A stretch of DNA of 64,000 bases from the NCBI RefSeq assembly GCF_001544015.1, contig NZ_AP014924.1:248001-312000 (forward strand), in the 5' to 3' direction. The notes beneath the pieces are model-generated. The model searched no databases and was not told the DNA's origin. It saw only the letters and a program-made list of their open reading frames with translations. The position numbers were made by a program, and so were the translations under genes. Below, piece by piece: positions 17,529 through 25,781 of the stretch (position 1 is the stretch's first letter; every line of letters starts with the position of its first letter). This stretch comes from Limnochorda pilosa. Its GTDB lineage: Bacteria > Bacillota > Limnochordia > Limnochordales > Limnochordaceae.

Positions 17529-18290
17529 ATGGAGAAGTTCAGGGCCATCCAGCGCAAGAAGGGCTACGTGGAGATCGTCGAGCAGCTCCGGGGCCTCATC
17601 GAGCAGGGCACGCTCTTGCCGGGCGAGAAGCTGCCCCCCGAGCGGGAGCTGGCTCACCACTTGGGCTCCAGCCGCCCCACGCTGAGGGAAGCGCTGGCGG
17701 CCCTGGAGATCCAAGGATACCTGACCATCGTCAACGGCCGCGGCATCTACGTGGCCGAAAGCGCCCGGGAGCGCTCGCCGGCCGTGACGTGGGAGCCCGA
17801 CCTGGCCGACAGCCCCTTCCACCTGCTGGAGGTGCGCCTGGCCCTGGAGCCGGCCGCCGCCGCCCTCGCGACCCGGCGTGCGGGGGAGCAGGACCTGGAG
17901 ACGCTGGACCGGCTGGTGGGGGAGATGGGCAGCCACTTGGAGGCCACGGGCCGGTTTCCGAGCGAGCTGGACCTGCACTTCCACCGGGCCGTGGCGCGCG
18001 CCACGGGCAACCCGCTCTTCCAGAGCCTCACCGAAGCGGTGCTGGAGCGGATGACCCACCCGCTCTGGACCCGCCTCAAGGGGCGGACCTACGAGCACCC
18101 CGGACGGGCACGGCTCTACCTGGAGCAGCATCGGGAACTCCTGGAGGCGATCCGGCGGGGCGATGCCCAGGCCGCCGAAGCCGCCATGCACACCCACCTG
18201 CGCCAGGTGGAGGGCGACCTCCTGCAGGACCCCGAGGAGGCGGCCCGAGTGCGGCCGGAGGCCGCCGGACCGCCCGGCAACACGGGGTAG
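17529..18290 (+). CDS. FadR/GntR-family transcriptional regulator
   Basis: 253 residues. The N-terminal GntR winged helix contains GTLLPGEKLPPERELAHHLG followed by SSRPTLREALAALE. The C-terminal FCD domain is all-helical, with metal-site style residues in ELDLHFHRAVARATGN and EQHRELLEAIRRGD. FCD regulators sense small organic acids. It is likely the local repressor of the transporter and the two downstream enzymes. The ATG at 17529 is preceded only by a G-rich stretch. Confidence 0.9.
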   Translation: MEKFRAIQRKKGYVEIVEQLRGLIEQGTLLPGEKLPPERELAHHLGSSRPTLREALAALEIQGYLTIVNGRGIYVAESARERSPAVTWEPDLADSPFHLLEVRLALEPAAAALATRRAGEQDLETLDRLVGEMGSHLEATGRFPSELDLHFHRAVARATGNPLFQSLTEAVLERMTHPLWTRLKGRTYEHPGRARLYLEQHRELLEAIRRGDAQAAEAAMHTHLRQVEGDLLQDPEEAARVRPEAAGPPGNTG

Positions 18291-18368
18291 GCTGAAGACG
18301 GGACGCCCGGGTCCTTGCGGGGCCCGGCCGGCCACCGCGGGTCGAAGGCCCGCCCCGAACGCTGCACC

Positions 18369-19376
18369 ATGAAAAAGGGGGAACCGTTCTTGGCCAAGTG
18401 GAAGGTCTTCGTCACCCGGCGGCTGCCGTCACCGGGCCTCGAGCTCGTGGCGGAGGAGTGCGACGCGAGCGTCTACGAAGGCGACCGCCCCATTCCCAGG
18501 GAGGAGCTGCTACGGCGGGTCCGGGGCGTGGAGGGGCTGCTCCCCCTGCTCACCGAGGCCATCGACGCGGAGCTCATGGAGGCTGCGGGGCCGCAGCTGC
18601 GGGTGATCGCCAACTACGCTGTGGGTTTCAACAACATCGACGTGGCCGAGGCCACCCGCCGGGGGATCCTGGTGACCAACACGCCGGGCGTGCTCACCGA
18701 GACCACGGCGGACCTGGCCTGGGCCCTCTTGATGGCGACGGCCCGGCGCCTCGTGGAGGCCGACGCCTACATGCGGGCCGGGAAGTACGCGGGTTGGTCG
18801 CCCACCCTCTTCCTGGGCCCGGACGTGTACGGCAAGACGCTGGGGATCGTCGGCTTCGGGCGCATCGGCGAGGCGATGGCCCGCCGGGCTCGAGGCTTTG
18901 GCATGACCGTGCTCTACCACGACGTCCGCCGGCGCAGCGAAGCCGAGGAGCAGCAACTCGGGGTTGTCTTCCGCGAGATGGACGACCTCCTGGCCGAGGC
19001 CGACTTCGTCACCCTCCACGTGGACCTGAACGAGAGGACCCACCACCTCATCGGGCGCCCGCAGCTGGAGCGGATGAAGCCCAGCGCGATCCTGATCAAC
19101 GCCGCCCGGGGGCCCGTGGTGGACGAGGCGGCCCTGGTGGAAGCCCTCCGCACGGGGCAGATCGCCGGCGCAGGGTTGGACGTCTTCGAGCGGGAGCCTG
19201 AGATGGCCCCGGGGCTGGCCGATCTCCCGAACACGGTCCTGGTGCCCCACATCGCGAGCGGCAGCCTCGAGACCCGGGCCAAGATGGCGGAAATCGCCGC
19301 CACCAACCTTCTGGAGGCGCTCCGGGGTCACCGCCCGCCCAACCTGGTCAACCCTGAGGCCTGGGGGAAGGAGTGA
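18369..19376 (+). CDS. D-2-hydroxyacid dehydrogenase, glyoxylate/hydroxypyruvate reductase type
   Basis: About 335 residues. The NAD(P)-binding motif GIVGFGRIGEAMARRARGFG, the catalytic Arg in INAARGPVVDE, Glu in FEREPEM and His in VPHIASGS are all present. The family reduces glyoxylate or hydroxypyruvate. TTG at 18390, seven codons in, follows AAGGGGG by 8 bases and gives the usual AKWKVFVTRRLP start, so the true protein may be slightly shorter. It is followed at once by a sugar isomerase gene and belongs to the same probable operon. Confidence 0.9.
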   Translation: MKKGEPFLAKWKVFVTRRLPSPGLELVAEECDASVYEGDRPIPREELLRRVRGVEGLLPLLTEAIDAELMEAAGPQLRVIANYAVGFNNIDVAEATRRGILVTNTPGVLTETTADLAWALLMATARRLVEADAYMRAGKYAGWSPTLFLGPDVYGKTLGIVGFGRIGEAMARRARGFGMTVLYHDVRRRSEAEEQQLGVVFREMDDLLAEADFVTLHVDLNERTHHLIGRPQLERMKPSAILINAARGPVVDEAALVEALRTGQIAGAGLDVFEREPEMAPGLADLPNTVLVPHIASGSLETRAKMAEIAATNLLEALRGHRPPNLVNPEAWGKE

Positions 19377-19381
19377 GGAAC

Positions 19382-20293
19382 GTGAGGGAACCCATCGAAG
19401 CGTACATGCGGGTGGGGATCGTCCACTTCATGGCCTTTCCCGCGGCCGAGGCCGAGGGTACGGTGGCGGAGACGGTCCGGCGCATCGCGGAGGATGACTT
19501 CTTCGAGGCCATAGAGATCACCCGGGTGAAGGATCCGGCCGAGCGCGAGCGGGTGGCCCGGATCCTGGATCAGGCGCAGATGGCGGTGGGCTTCGGCGCC
19601 CAGCCGATCGAGCTGGGCGGCAAGCTGGACCTGAACGCCGCCGGCGAGGCCGCCCGGCGGCGGGCGGTGGAAGAGCTGAAGGCGGCCATCGACGAGGCGG
19701 ACGCCATGGGCATCCACCGGGTGGCACTCCTCTCGGGGAGGGACCCCGGCGAGGCCGAGCGGGCCGCCGCCACCGATCGCCTGGCTGTCTCTCTGGAGGA
19801 GCTCTGTGCCCACGCAGCGCCGAAGGGCACCACCGTGATCCTGGAGACCTTCGACCGCACCGTGGACAAGAGGGCCCTCATGGGCCCGTCCGGGGAGGCG
19901 GCCGCCCTCGCCAAGCGGATCCGCGCCCGGTACGACAATTTCGGCCTCATGCTGGACCTCTCGCACCTGCCCCTGCAGGACGAGGAACCAGCCGGCGCCC
20001 TCGGTAACGCTCGGGACCACCTCGTCCACGCCCATGTGGGCAACTGTGTGAAGGACCCCTCCCACCCGCTCTACGGCGACCAGCACCCGAGGTTCGGCAT
20101 CGCGGGTGGCGAGGTGGAGGTCCCCCAGCTCGCGGACTTCCTTCGGGTGCTGCTGCAGATCGGCTACCTGGGACCGAATCCCAAGGAGCGGCCGGTGGTG
20201 GCCTTCGAGGTGAAGCCCCAGCCAGGGGAGAGCTCCGAGCTGGTCATCGCCAACGCCAAGCGCACGTTGCGGGAGGCCTGGGCCAGGGTGTGA
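19382..20293 (+). CDS. TIM-barrel sugar phosphate isomerase/epimerase-like protein
   Basis: About 303 residues with the AP-endonuclease-2/xylose-isomerase-like barrel pattern: VALLSGRDPGEAERAAAT, VILETFDRTVDKRALMG with a metal-binding Glu, GLMLDLSHLPL with Asp/His, and HAHVGNC with His. It probably acts on a ketose or sugar acid derived from the transported substrate. GTG at 19382 has AAGGAG 8 bases upstream; another GTG at 19373 overlaps the stop of the previous gene. Specificity cannot be told. Confidence 0.83.
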   Translation: MREPIEAYMRVGIVHFMAFPAAEAEGTVAETVRRIAEDDFFEAIEITRVKDPAERERVARILDQAQMAVGFGAQPIELGGKLDLNAAGEAARRRAVEELKAAIDEADAMGIHRVALLSGRDPGEAERAAATDRLAVSLEELCAHAAPKGTTVILETFDRTVDKRALMGPSGEAAALAKRIRARYDNFGLMLDLSHLPLQDEEPAGALGNARDHLVHAHVGNCVKDPSHPLYGDQHPRFGIAGGEVEVPQLADFLRVLLQIGYLGPNPKERPVVAFEVKPQPGESSELVIANAKRTLREAWARV

Positions 20294-20316
20294 AGCCCGA
20301 GCCCGCCTCCTCCACG

Positions 20317-20342
20317 CCCCGGCTCCGGCCGGGGTTCTTTTT
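20317..20342 (+). terminator. Intrinsic terminator of the sugar-catabolic operon
   Basis: Perfect 7-bp stem CCCCGGC/GCCGGGG with a TCCG loop (20317-20334) followed by TTCTTTTT. It lies 24 bp after the isomerase stop. Confidence 0.95.
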
Positions 20343-20353
20343 GCGGGAGTCCC

Positions 20354-20393
20354 TTGACAGCCGTATCACGTGTGCACTATGATACTAGTGCAC
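20354..20393 (+). promoter_or_regulatory. Promoter with YtrA-type palindromic operator
   Basis: TTGACA (20354-20359) and TATGAT (20378-20383) are spaced by 18 bp. A perfect inverted repeat GTGCACTA-N6-TAGTGCAC (20372-20393) spans the -10 box. This spacing and sequence resemble operators of YtrA-subfamily GntR regulators, and the next gene encodes one, so autorepression is likely. Confidence 0.88.
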
Positions 20394-20484
20394 TAGATCT
20401 CAGGGGTAAGCTGCTCCCCGATGCGGCCTGGATGCGGAAAAGGCTATGCGACGGGGCGGCCCGATCCGGAAAGGAGGGTGGACC

Positions 20485-20901
20485 ATGGGCGGCGACGGGT
20501 TCACCCTGCACCTCGACTTCTCGGCAACGCGCCCGATCTATCTGCAGATCGTCGACGAGGTGAAGCGGGCCATCGCACGGGGCGAGCTGCGGCCGGGGGA
20601 CCGGATCCCCTCCCAGCGCGACCTGGCCGTGCAGGTGCGGGTCAATCCCAATACCGTCCAGAGGGCCTACCGGGAGATGGAGCGCCTCGAGATGACCGAG
20701 ACCGTTCGGGGAGAGGGAACCTTCGTGACACAGAATCCGGCGCTGGTGCGGTCGCTGCGTGGAGAGATGGCCCAGCGGGCGCTGGAGCGCTTCCTGCAGG
20801 AAATGCGGGGTCTCGGCTTCGAGGAGCCGGAGATCAGGAAACGGGTCGAGCGGGCCCTCGGGAGCCACGGGGAAGGAGAGGATGGACATGGCGGAGCGTG
20901 A
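20485..20901 (+). CDS. YtrA-subfamily GntR transcriptional regulator
   Basis: 138 residues: an N-terminal winged helix (PIYLQIVDEVKRAIARGEL, PGDRIPSQRDLAVQVRVNPN, TVQRAYREMERL) and a short helical C-terminus instead of a ligand domain, as in YtrA regulators of ABC exporter operons. The ATG at 20485 follows AAGGAGGG. A palindromic operator covers its own promoter, and the 3' end overlaps the ABC ATPase start by about 14 bases. It probably represses the operon until a membrane-active compound or cell-envelope stress is present. Confidence 0.92.
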   Translation: MGGDGFTLHLDFSATRPIYLQIVDEVKRAIARGELRPGDRIPSQRDLAVQVRVNPNTVQRAYREMERLEMTETVRGEGTFVTQNPALVRSLRGEMAQRALERFLQEMRGLGFEEPEIRKRVERALGSHGEGEDGHGGA

Positions 20902-21670
20902 GCGTGACAGGGCCGCCGGGCGCGACGGGAATCCGCTCGAAGAGGGTGCCGGCCGGGTGCCTGCCGGCGGTGGGACGCCCGTGCTGGAGGTTCACGACCT
21001 GGTGAAGCGCTACCCCGGAGCGGACGCGGTGAACGGCATCAGCCTCATTCTCCAGCGGGGCACGGTGCTGGGCCTGCTGGGGCCCAACGGCTCGGGCAAG
21101 TCGACGCTGCTCAAGACCGTCGCCGGGCTGGTCCACCCCGACTCGGGCGAGATCAGGGTGGAGGGCCTCCCCGTGGGCACCGCCACCAAAGCCCGGGTGG
21201 CCTACCTGCCCGAGGTGGACCCCTTCCACCGGTGGATGCGGGTGGGCCAGGTGCTGGATCTGGTGGGTGCCTTCTACGGCGACTGGGATCCGGCGCGGGC
21301 CCAGGAGCTGTTGCACTTCATGAACCTCACCCCCGACGCGAAGGTGGGGAGCCTCTCCAAGGGCATGCGGGCCCGCCTGCGGCTGGTGGTGACTCTGGCC
21401 CGTAATGCGCCGCTGCTTCTCCTGGACGAGCCTCTCTCGGGCATCGACGTCGCCTCCCGGGCTCGCATCATCCAGGGCCTCATCCGTCAATACCGGGGCG
21501 GCGAGCAGACCCTGGTGGTCTCCACCCACGAGGTGGGGGAGGTGGAGGGGATCCTGGAGCGGGTGGTCTTCCTGGAGACGGGCCGGATCCGCCTGGAGGG
21601 TGAGGCCGACGCGCTGCGCGACGAGCACGGCGGCTCCCTCCAGCAGATCTTCGAGGAGGTGTTCGCATGA
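20888..21670 (+). CDS. ABC transporter ATP-binding protein
   Basis: 260 residues with Walker A LLGPNGSGKST, signature-region SLSKGMRARLRL (a degenerate SGG motif, usual in YtrB/BcrA-like exporters), Walker B LLLLDEPLSG and the switch His in VVSTHEVGE. It energises the permease encoded next. ATG at 20888 has AAGGAG 9 bases upstream; ATG at 20882 is an alternative. The operon context with a YtrA regulator suggests export of an antimicrobial or lipid. Confidence 0.93.
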   Translation: MAERERDRAAGRDGNPLEEGAGRVPAGGGTPVLEVHDLVKRYPGADAVNGISLILQRGTVLGLLGPNGSGKSTLLKTVAGLVHPDSGEIRVEGLPVGTATKARVAYLPEVDPFHRWMRVGQVLDLVGAFYGDWDPARAQELLHFMNLTPDAKVGSLSKGMRARLRLVVTLARNAPLLLLDEPLSGIDVASRARIIQGLIRQYRGGEQTLVVSTHEVGEVEGILERVVFLETGRIRLEGEADALRDEHGGSLQQIFEEVFA

Positions 21671-22476
21671 GCGCGATCGCTTCGGGCATGGGGGCACGCC
21701 TCACGGGCATGACGGCCCGCGGCTTCGGCAGGCTCCTGCGCAAGGAACTGCGGGGTCAGGAGAACCTCTTCCCGCTGCTCCTCGGGCTCACGGTCCTGTG
21801 GGACCTCTTCCTGGCCACCCGGCGCGGGGCCTGGGGACCCGAGATCGTCGGCGGCTTGAGTCTCATCCCCCTGGGGCTCCTGCCTTTCTGGAGCCTCTGG
21901 GCCGGCTTCCAGAGCGTGCGCTCCGAGTGGAGCGGGGACCACGCCCAGATGCTGCTGGCCTTCCCCGTTCCCTACTGGCAGGTGCAGGCCACCAAGCTGC
22001 TGGCCATCTGGCTCCAGGTCCTGGCGGTGGCCGTGGTGGCGGGGGGGGCTTCCCTGGTCTATTTCGGGCCCCTGGTCCAGCGCGGCATGCAGGAGCTGTG
22101 GCAGCACCTGAGGTTCGCGGACCTGGTGCAGGTGGGCCTGCTCTGCGGTCTGGTCGTCGTCCACCTGTCGGTCTTCGGCCAGTTCGTCAGCGCCGCGTGG
22201 CGGAGTGTGGCCCGCTACGGCGCCCTGGTGGCCCTGTGGGCGACGGTGCTGGTGGGATGGGCCTCCGGGCGCATCTCGGGGCTCCTGGGCTACCTCTTCC
22301 GCTGGGTACCGGACCTCACCCTGGTGGGTGTGAGCGTGAGCAGCGACGCGATGCGAACGCAGGTGGTTCGCCAGCCCGTGATCCTGGACAGCGCGCCGCT
22401 CCTGGGAAGCGTGCTCTTCGCCGCGATCCTCTTCGCGGTAGGGGCGCTCCTGCTGGAGCGGGCGGCGGACGTGTGA
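21667..22476 (+). CDS. ABC-2-type permease
   Basis: 269 residues with about six hydrophobic segments (for example FPLLLGLTVLWDLFLA, LLAIWLQVLAVAVVAGGASL, LLGSVLFAAILFAVGALLL). Its start overlaps the ATPase stop as ATGA, so the two are translationally coupled and surely form one exporter. No family signature tells the substrate. Confidence 0.85.
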   Translation: MSAIASGMGARLTGMTARGFGRLLRKELRGQENLFPLLLGLTVLWDLFLATRRGAWGPEIVGGLSLIPLGLLPFWSLWAGFQSVRSEWSGDHAQMLLAFPVPYWQVQATKLLAIWLQVLAVAVVAGGASLVYFGPLVQRGMQELWQHLRFADLVQVGLLCGLVVVHLSVFGQFVSAAWRSVARYGALVALWATVLVGWASGRISGLLGYLFRWVPDLTLVGVSVSSDAMRTQVVRQPVILDSAPLLGSVLFAAILFAVGALLLERAADV

Positions 22477-22489
22477 GGAGGGGTTGACC

Positions 22490-23548
22490 ATGCGCACTCG
22501 AAGGATCTTTCTGCTGAGCCTGCTGGTGCTGACGGTGCTGGCCGTGATCGACGGGTATGCGGGGTCCCCTTCGGCATCGTGGGGGTGGAGGGACTTCGCC
22601 CGGATGGGCTCCCAGCAGGTGGTCGGTGGCAGCGCCCACGCCTCCGTTTCGGGCCGGGCGTCGGCTTCCTTGCCGGAGGGCGGTGTGGTGACCATCGCCA
22701 ACCCTCGGGGCAGCATCCGAGTCACGGGCGAGGACCGCCAGGACGTGGCCATCGACTACACCATCACGGTCTTCGCGGAGAAGGAGGAGCAGGCCGCCGC
22801 CTACGTGGGCCCGTTGCGGGTGGAAGCGGCCCGGGAAGGCGATGGCATCTCGCTGGACGTGATCGAGCCCGGCGCGCGCCCGCAGGGCGTGGCCGGCATC
22901 TCGGTCGACTACGAGATCCGGATGCCCCGCCGGGGGCGGGTGGACCTCTCCAACGCCTTCGGGTCCGTGGACGTGCAGGGTGTGGCCGGTCCCTCCCGGG
23001 TGGATAACCAGTACAAGGAGACCGACATCCGCCGAGTGGAGGGCGACTGGGACGTCCACGGCCGCTTCGCGCCCGTGCGGGTGGCCGGCGTGGGCGGCTC
23101 GCTGAAGATCGACGGCGGCTATGGCGCCGCCCAGGTGAGCCAGGTGGCTGGGCCGGTCACCGGTGGGTTCGAGTTCGGCGCGGTCGAGGTGGAGGGCGCG
23201 GCCGCCCTGGATCTGAAGAGCTCGTACGGCGCCGTCCAGGCCGACCGCATCCGCGGCCCCCTTCGGCTCGAGCTCTCCTTCAGCGGTGCCGAGATCGGCC
23301 GCCTGACCCACGACCTGCAGGTATCCGGCCGCTACGGCGATGTCTCCGTGGACCTGGACCCCGCGGCCCCGGGCTTCCGCATCGACGCCGAGACCCGTGG
23401 GGGCCAGCTCTGGAACCGCATCGGCGCTCTCCAGGGCCGGGCCGTCTCCCGGAGCGGCGATCGGAGTCGCTTCGAGGCGGTGCTGGGCGACGGGTCGCGG
23501 CAGCTGCGGATCTCCCTGCGCAACGGCAGCATCACCCTGCGGCAGTGA
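22490..23548 (+). CDS. DUF4097 beta-repeat protein with N-terminal membrane segment
   Basis: 352 residues. After an N-terminal hydrophobic segment (RRIFLLSLLVLTVLAVIDGY), the protein is built of short beta repeats typical of DUF4097 (putative adhesin, YvlB-like), e.g. GGVVTIANPRGSIRVTGED, VDLSNAFGSVDVQGVAG, LDLKSSYGAVQADRI. It is 13 bp downstream of the ABC permease, with GAGGAGGGG 7 bases before ATG, so it is probably part of the YtrA operon. DUF4097 proteins are often found with envelope-stress exporters. The TGA stop is followed in the same frame by a DUF2087-like ORF. Confidence 0.85.
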   Translation: MRTRRIFLLSLLVLTVLAVIDGYAGSPSASWGWRDFARMGSQQVVGGSAHASVSGRASASLPEGGVVTIANPRGSIRVTGEDRQDVAIDYTITVFAEKEEQAAAYVGPLRVEAAREGDGISLDVIEPGARPQGVAGISVDYEIRMPRRGRVDLSNAFGSVDVQGVAGPSRVDNQYKETDIRRVEGDWDVHGRFAPVRVAGVGGSLKIDGGYGAAQVSQVAGPVTGGFEFGAVEVEGAAALDLKSSYGAVQADRIRGPLRLELSFSGAEIGRLTHDLQVSGRYGDVSVDLDPAAPGFRIDAETRGGQLWNRIGALQGRAVSRSGDRSRFEAVLGDGSRQLRISLRNGSITLRQ

Positions 23549-23785
23549 CATGGGCGGTCGCCGCTTCCGGCGCAGCGGAAGAGGCGCCAGGTCATCCTAC
23601 GCTCCCTGGCGCGCAGGTTCGAGCCGGGCCGGCCCTACCCGGAGAAGGAGGTCAACGCCGTACTGGGAAGCTTCCACTGGGACACGGCTACCCTCCGGCG
23701 AGAGCTGATCGCGTCTGGGCTCATGGCCCGGGAGCGGGGGATCGACCGGAGGGTGGAGGCTGAAGCAGGGGGGCGGCCCCGTTGA
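23549..23785 (+). pseudogene. DUF2087-domain ORF without a usable start codon
   Basis: The frame directly after the DUF4097 stop reads KRRQVILRSLARRFEPGRPY, PEKEVNAVLGSFHWDTATLR and RELIASGLMARERG, a clear DUF2087 domain. In this frame there is no ATG, GTG or TTG before the domain. An ATG at 23550 lies in the wrong frame and would need a one-base shift within the next 30 bases. Either a frameshift inactivated the gene, the assembly has an indel, or a non-standard start is used. Its end overlaps the hutP start as TTGA. DUF2087 proteins are small and often associated with regulators; function unknown. Confidence 0.6.
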
Positions 23786-24258
23786 GCGGAGCGTCTTCTG
23801 TGATCGCCGCTCTGGCAGGGGGAGGCCTGGGGAGTGTAGCGGTGCTCTACGCCTTCTCCCGGGACGAGGAGTTGGACGGAGCCATCCGGCGCGAGGCGGC
23901 GCGCCGGGACATCCGCCTCATGAAGGGCCACGTCGGCTCCATGCAGACCCAGAAGGTGATCGCCGCGGTGGAGACGGGCGCCAAGCGGGAGGGCCTGGTC
24001 TCCGACGCGTCGTACCGGGAGGAGCACGCCCTCTACCACGCCACCGTGGAGGCCCTGCACGGGGTGGGTCGCGGCCAGCTAGGCCTGGGCGAGGTGCTCC
24101 GCACCGCCGGTCTCACCTTCGCGGTGGCCCGGGGGCCCCGCAGCCGGCGCTTCCCCGAGGACGGCAAGTGGCTGGCCGTCGCCCTCTACGGCACCATCGG
24201 CGCCCCGGTGCGGGGCTTCGAGCACGAGACCCTGGGGCTGGGGATCAACCACATCTGA
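23782..24258 (+). CDS. hutP: HutP, histidine-responsive RNA-binding antiterminator
   Basis: 158 residues matching Bacillus HutP closely: [57 protein letters not shown] and the C-terminal [20 protein letters not shown] followed by GINHI. HutP binds L-histidine and Mg2+, forms a hexamer and binds NAG-N4 repeats in the hut leader to prevent termination. In this window four such repeats lie just before a hairpin upstream of hutH. The TTG at 23782 overlaps the preceding stop; GTG at 23800 is an alternative. hutP is separated from hutH by about 5.4 kb of minus-strand genes. Confidence 0.95.
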   Translation: MSGASSVIAALAGGGLGSVAVLYAFSRDEELDGAIRREAARRDIRLMKGHVGSMQTQKVIAAVETGAKREGLVSDASYREEHALYHATVEALHGVGRGQLGLGEVLRTAGLTFAVARGPRSRRFPEDGKWLAVALYGTIGAPVRGFEHETLGLGINHI

Positions 24259-24323
24259 GCCGTGGTCAGGCGAAGCCATGAGCCAAGACCGGGGTGAGAA
24301 GTTCATCGAGCACGAGGCATCAC

Positions 24324-25778
24324 TCATCCCAGGTGCTGCCGCCGGCGGTTCTCGTCGTGCATGGCGGTCGTCAGACGCCCGAGAGCCTGGCGCCAGCGGA
24401 CCTGCGCCTGCTTGCTCCGGCGGAACCTCTCCCGGTCGGGGGCGCCGAGCCGCTGGACCTCCATCTGCAGCAGGGCCGAGAAGGTGCCGATCTCCGTCTT
24501 GAGGCGCTCGATGTCGGTCTCCTTGTCGAACGAGAGCGTGAGGAGCCGCACGCCGTAGAGGTTGCACATCTCGTTCAAGGCATCCTTGGCCATCCCCTCC
24601 GGCATGCACTTGAAGGGATAGACGTGGAGGATCCCGTCCACCCCCTCGTGCTCGATCAGCTCCCGGGCGTGCCCCACCGTGGGCAGGCCGTCGCCGCCCA
24701 CCTCGCGGAGCATGAAGGGGCGCGCTCCGGGCGTGCGGGGTCTCTCTTCGAGGAGGTTGACGTTCCTTTTCCGCAGGATCTCCAGCACCGGCTGCAGCAG
24801 CGGGTGCTTGGCCCAGCCCCTGCGCCTGGCTTCCCGGAGCATGCCGTCCAGGAAGCTGCTCAAGGTGATGCCCTCGACCACCTCGACGCCGGCCCGGCCG
24901 AGCAGGTTCTCGATCGCTCCCCGGTTGGCGAAGGAGGTGAGGGCGATGTAGATCTCCCCTACCACGCCGATGCGCGGCCGGATCGCCCCGTCGCGGGGCA
25001 CGAGGTCCAGGAGCCTCAGGGCCTTCTCCCGCGCTCCCCTGATGGCCGCCACGCCGTGGGCATCCCGGAGGAGCGCGAGCCCCTCCCGGTAGGCCCGGGT
25101 CGTCGCTCCCGGTTCCTGCTCGTGAGCCCGCACGGCGAGGGACCGGGCTCGTACGGCCTCCGCTGCTTCCATCTTGGCGCGCACCGGCCGCAGCAGGCGG
25201 TCCACGCAGAGCGCGAGCCTCAGCCTGGCGCGGAGCCGCTGGTGGACCGGCAGCCGCTCCAGCCCGTGCTCCCAGGCGTCCAGGTACTCCACGGCGCCTG
25301 CCAGCCTCTCGGGGTTCCCCAGGCGGGCCAGCTGGCGGAGGAAGTCCGGGGCGCCTCCGGAGAGGCCCAGGGTGGTCATCTCGAAGGTATGGCCGTGCTT
25401 TTCGAGATCGTGCGCGAACTCCTGCGGCAGGTGTCTCTCCTGCACGATGGCATACCACCCGAAGGTGCAGGGCCCCCGGGCCCCGGCCATCAGGCAGACG
25501 ATGCGCCGGGGCTCCACCGGCCGCCCCGTCCTCTCCGCGTCGTCCTCCAGGTGGCGGAGGAGGGAGCGCAGGCTCTCTTTCAGGCTTCCGGTGCTGCACG
25601 CGTAAGGGGAGCACGACTCGGTGTACCGGTTGTTCCCCAGGTCGATCGATTCCTCAGAAACGGGTCCGGGGAGCCAGAGGAACCGCTCCAGCCCCACCTG
25701 GGTGAAGAGCTCGTGCACCATGAGGTCCAGGGTGTGGCCCATGTGCGGCCAGATGAATACGGGCTCCATCGCAGCCAC
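24324..25778 (-). CDS. 2-hydroxyacyl-CoA dehydratase-like (HgdB-type) protein, third gene of the activase operon
   Basis: 484 residues. Segments such as FIWPHMGHTLDLMVHELF, YTESCSPYACSTGSLKES, RIVCLMAGARGPCTFGWY and ILHVYPFKCMPEGMAKDAL carry the cysteines expected for a Fe-S-binding HgdB/DUF2229-type partner of acyl-CoA dehydratase activases. The GTG at 25778 follows GGAGGGG by 6 bases and is 3 bp from the preceding stop. In many Firmicutes this region is the C-terminal part of one roughly 1,400-residue protein; here it is a separate gene. The reaction is unknown. Confidence 0.82.
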   Translation of the reverse strand: MAAMEPVFIWPHMGHTLDLMVHELFTQVGLERFLWLPGPVSEESIDLGNNRYTESCSPYACSTGSLKESLRSLLRHLEDDAERTGRPVEPRRIVCLMAGARGPCTFGWYAIVQERHLPQEFAHDLEKHGHTFEMTTLGLSGGAPDFLRQLARLGNPERLAGAVEYLDAWEHGLERLPVHQRLRARLRLALCVDRLLRPVRAKMEAAEAVRARSLAVRAHEQEPGATTRAYREGLALLRDAHGVAAIRGAREKALRLLDLVPRDGAIRPRIGVVGEIYIALTSFANRGAIENLLGRAGVEVVEGITLSSFLDGMLREARRRGWAKHPLLQPVLEILRKRNVNLLEERPRTPGARPFMLREVGGDGLPTVGHARELIEHEGVDGILHVYPFKCMPEGMAKDALNEMCNLYGVRLLTLSFDKETDIERLKTEIGTFSALLQMEVQRLGAPDRERFRRSKQAQVRWRQALGRLTTAMHDENRRRQHLG

Positions 25779-25781
25779 GAA

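Noticed and set aside
23546-23548. The TGA between DUF4097 and DUF2087 as a second selenocysteine codon
   Set aside because: It lies at a natural domain end after a complete DUF4097 protein, not at a catalytic Cys position; I did not see a SECIS-like hairpin in the next 30-40 bases.
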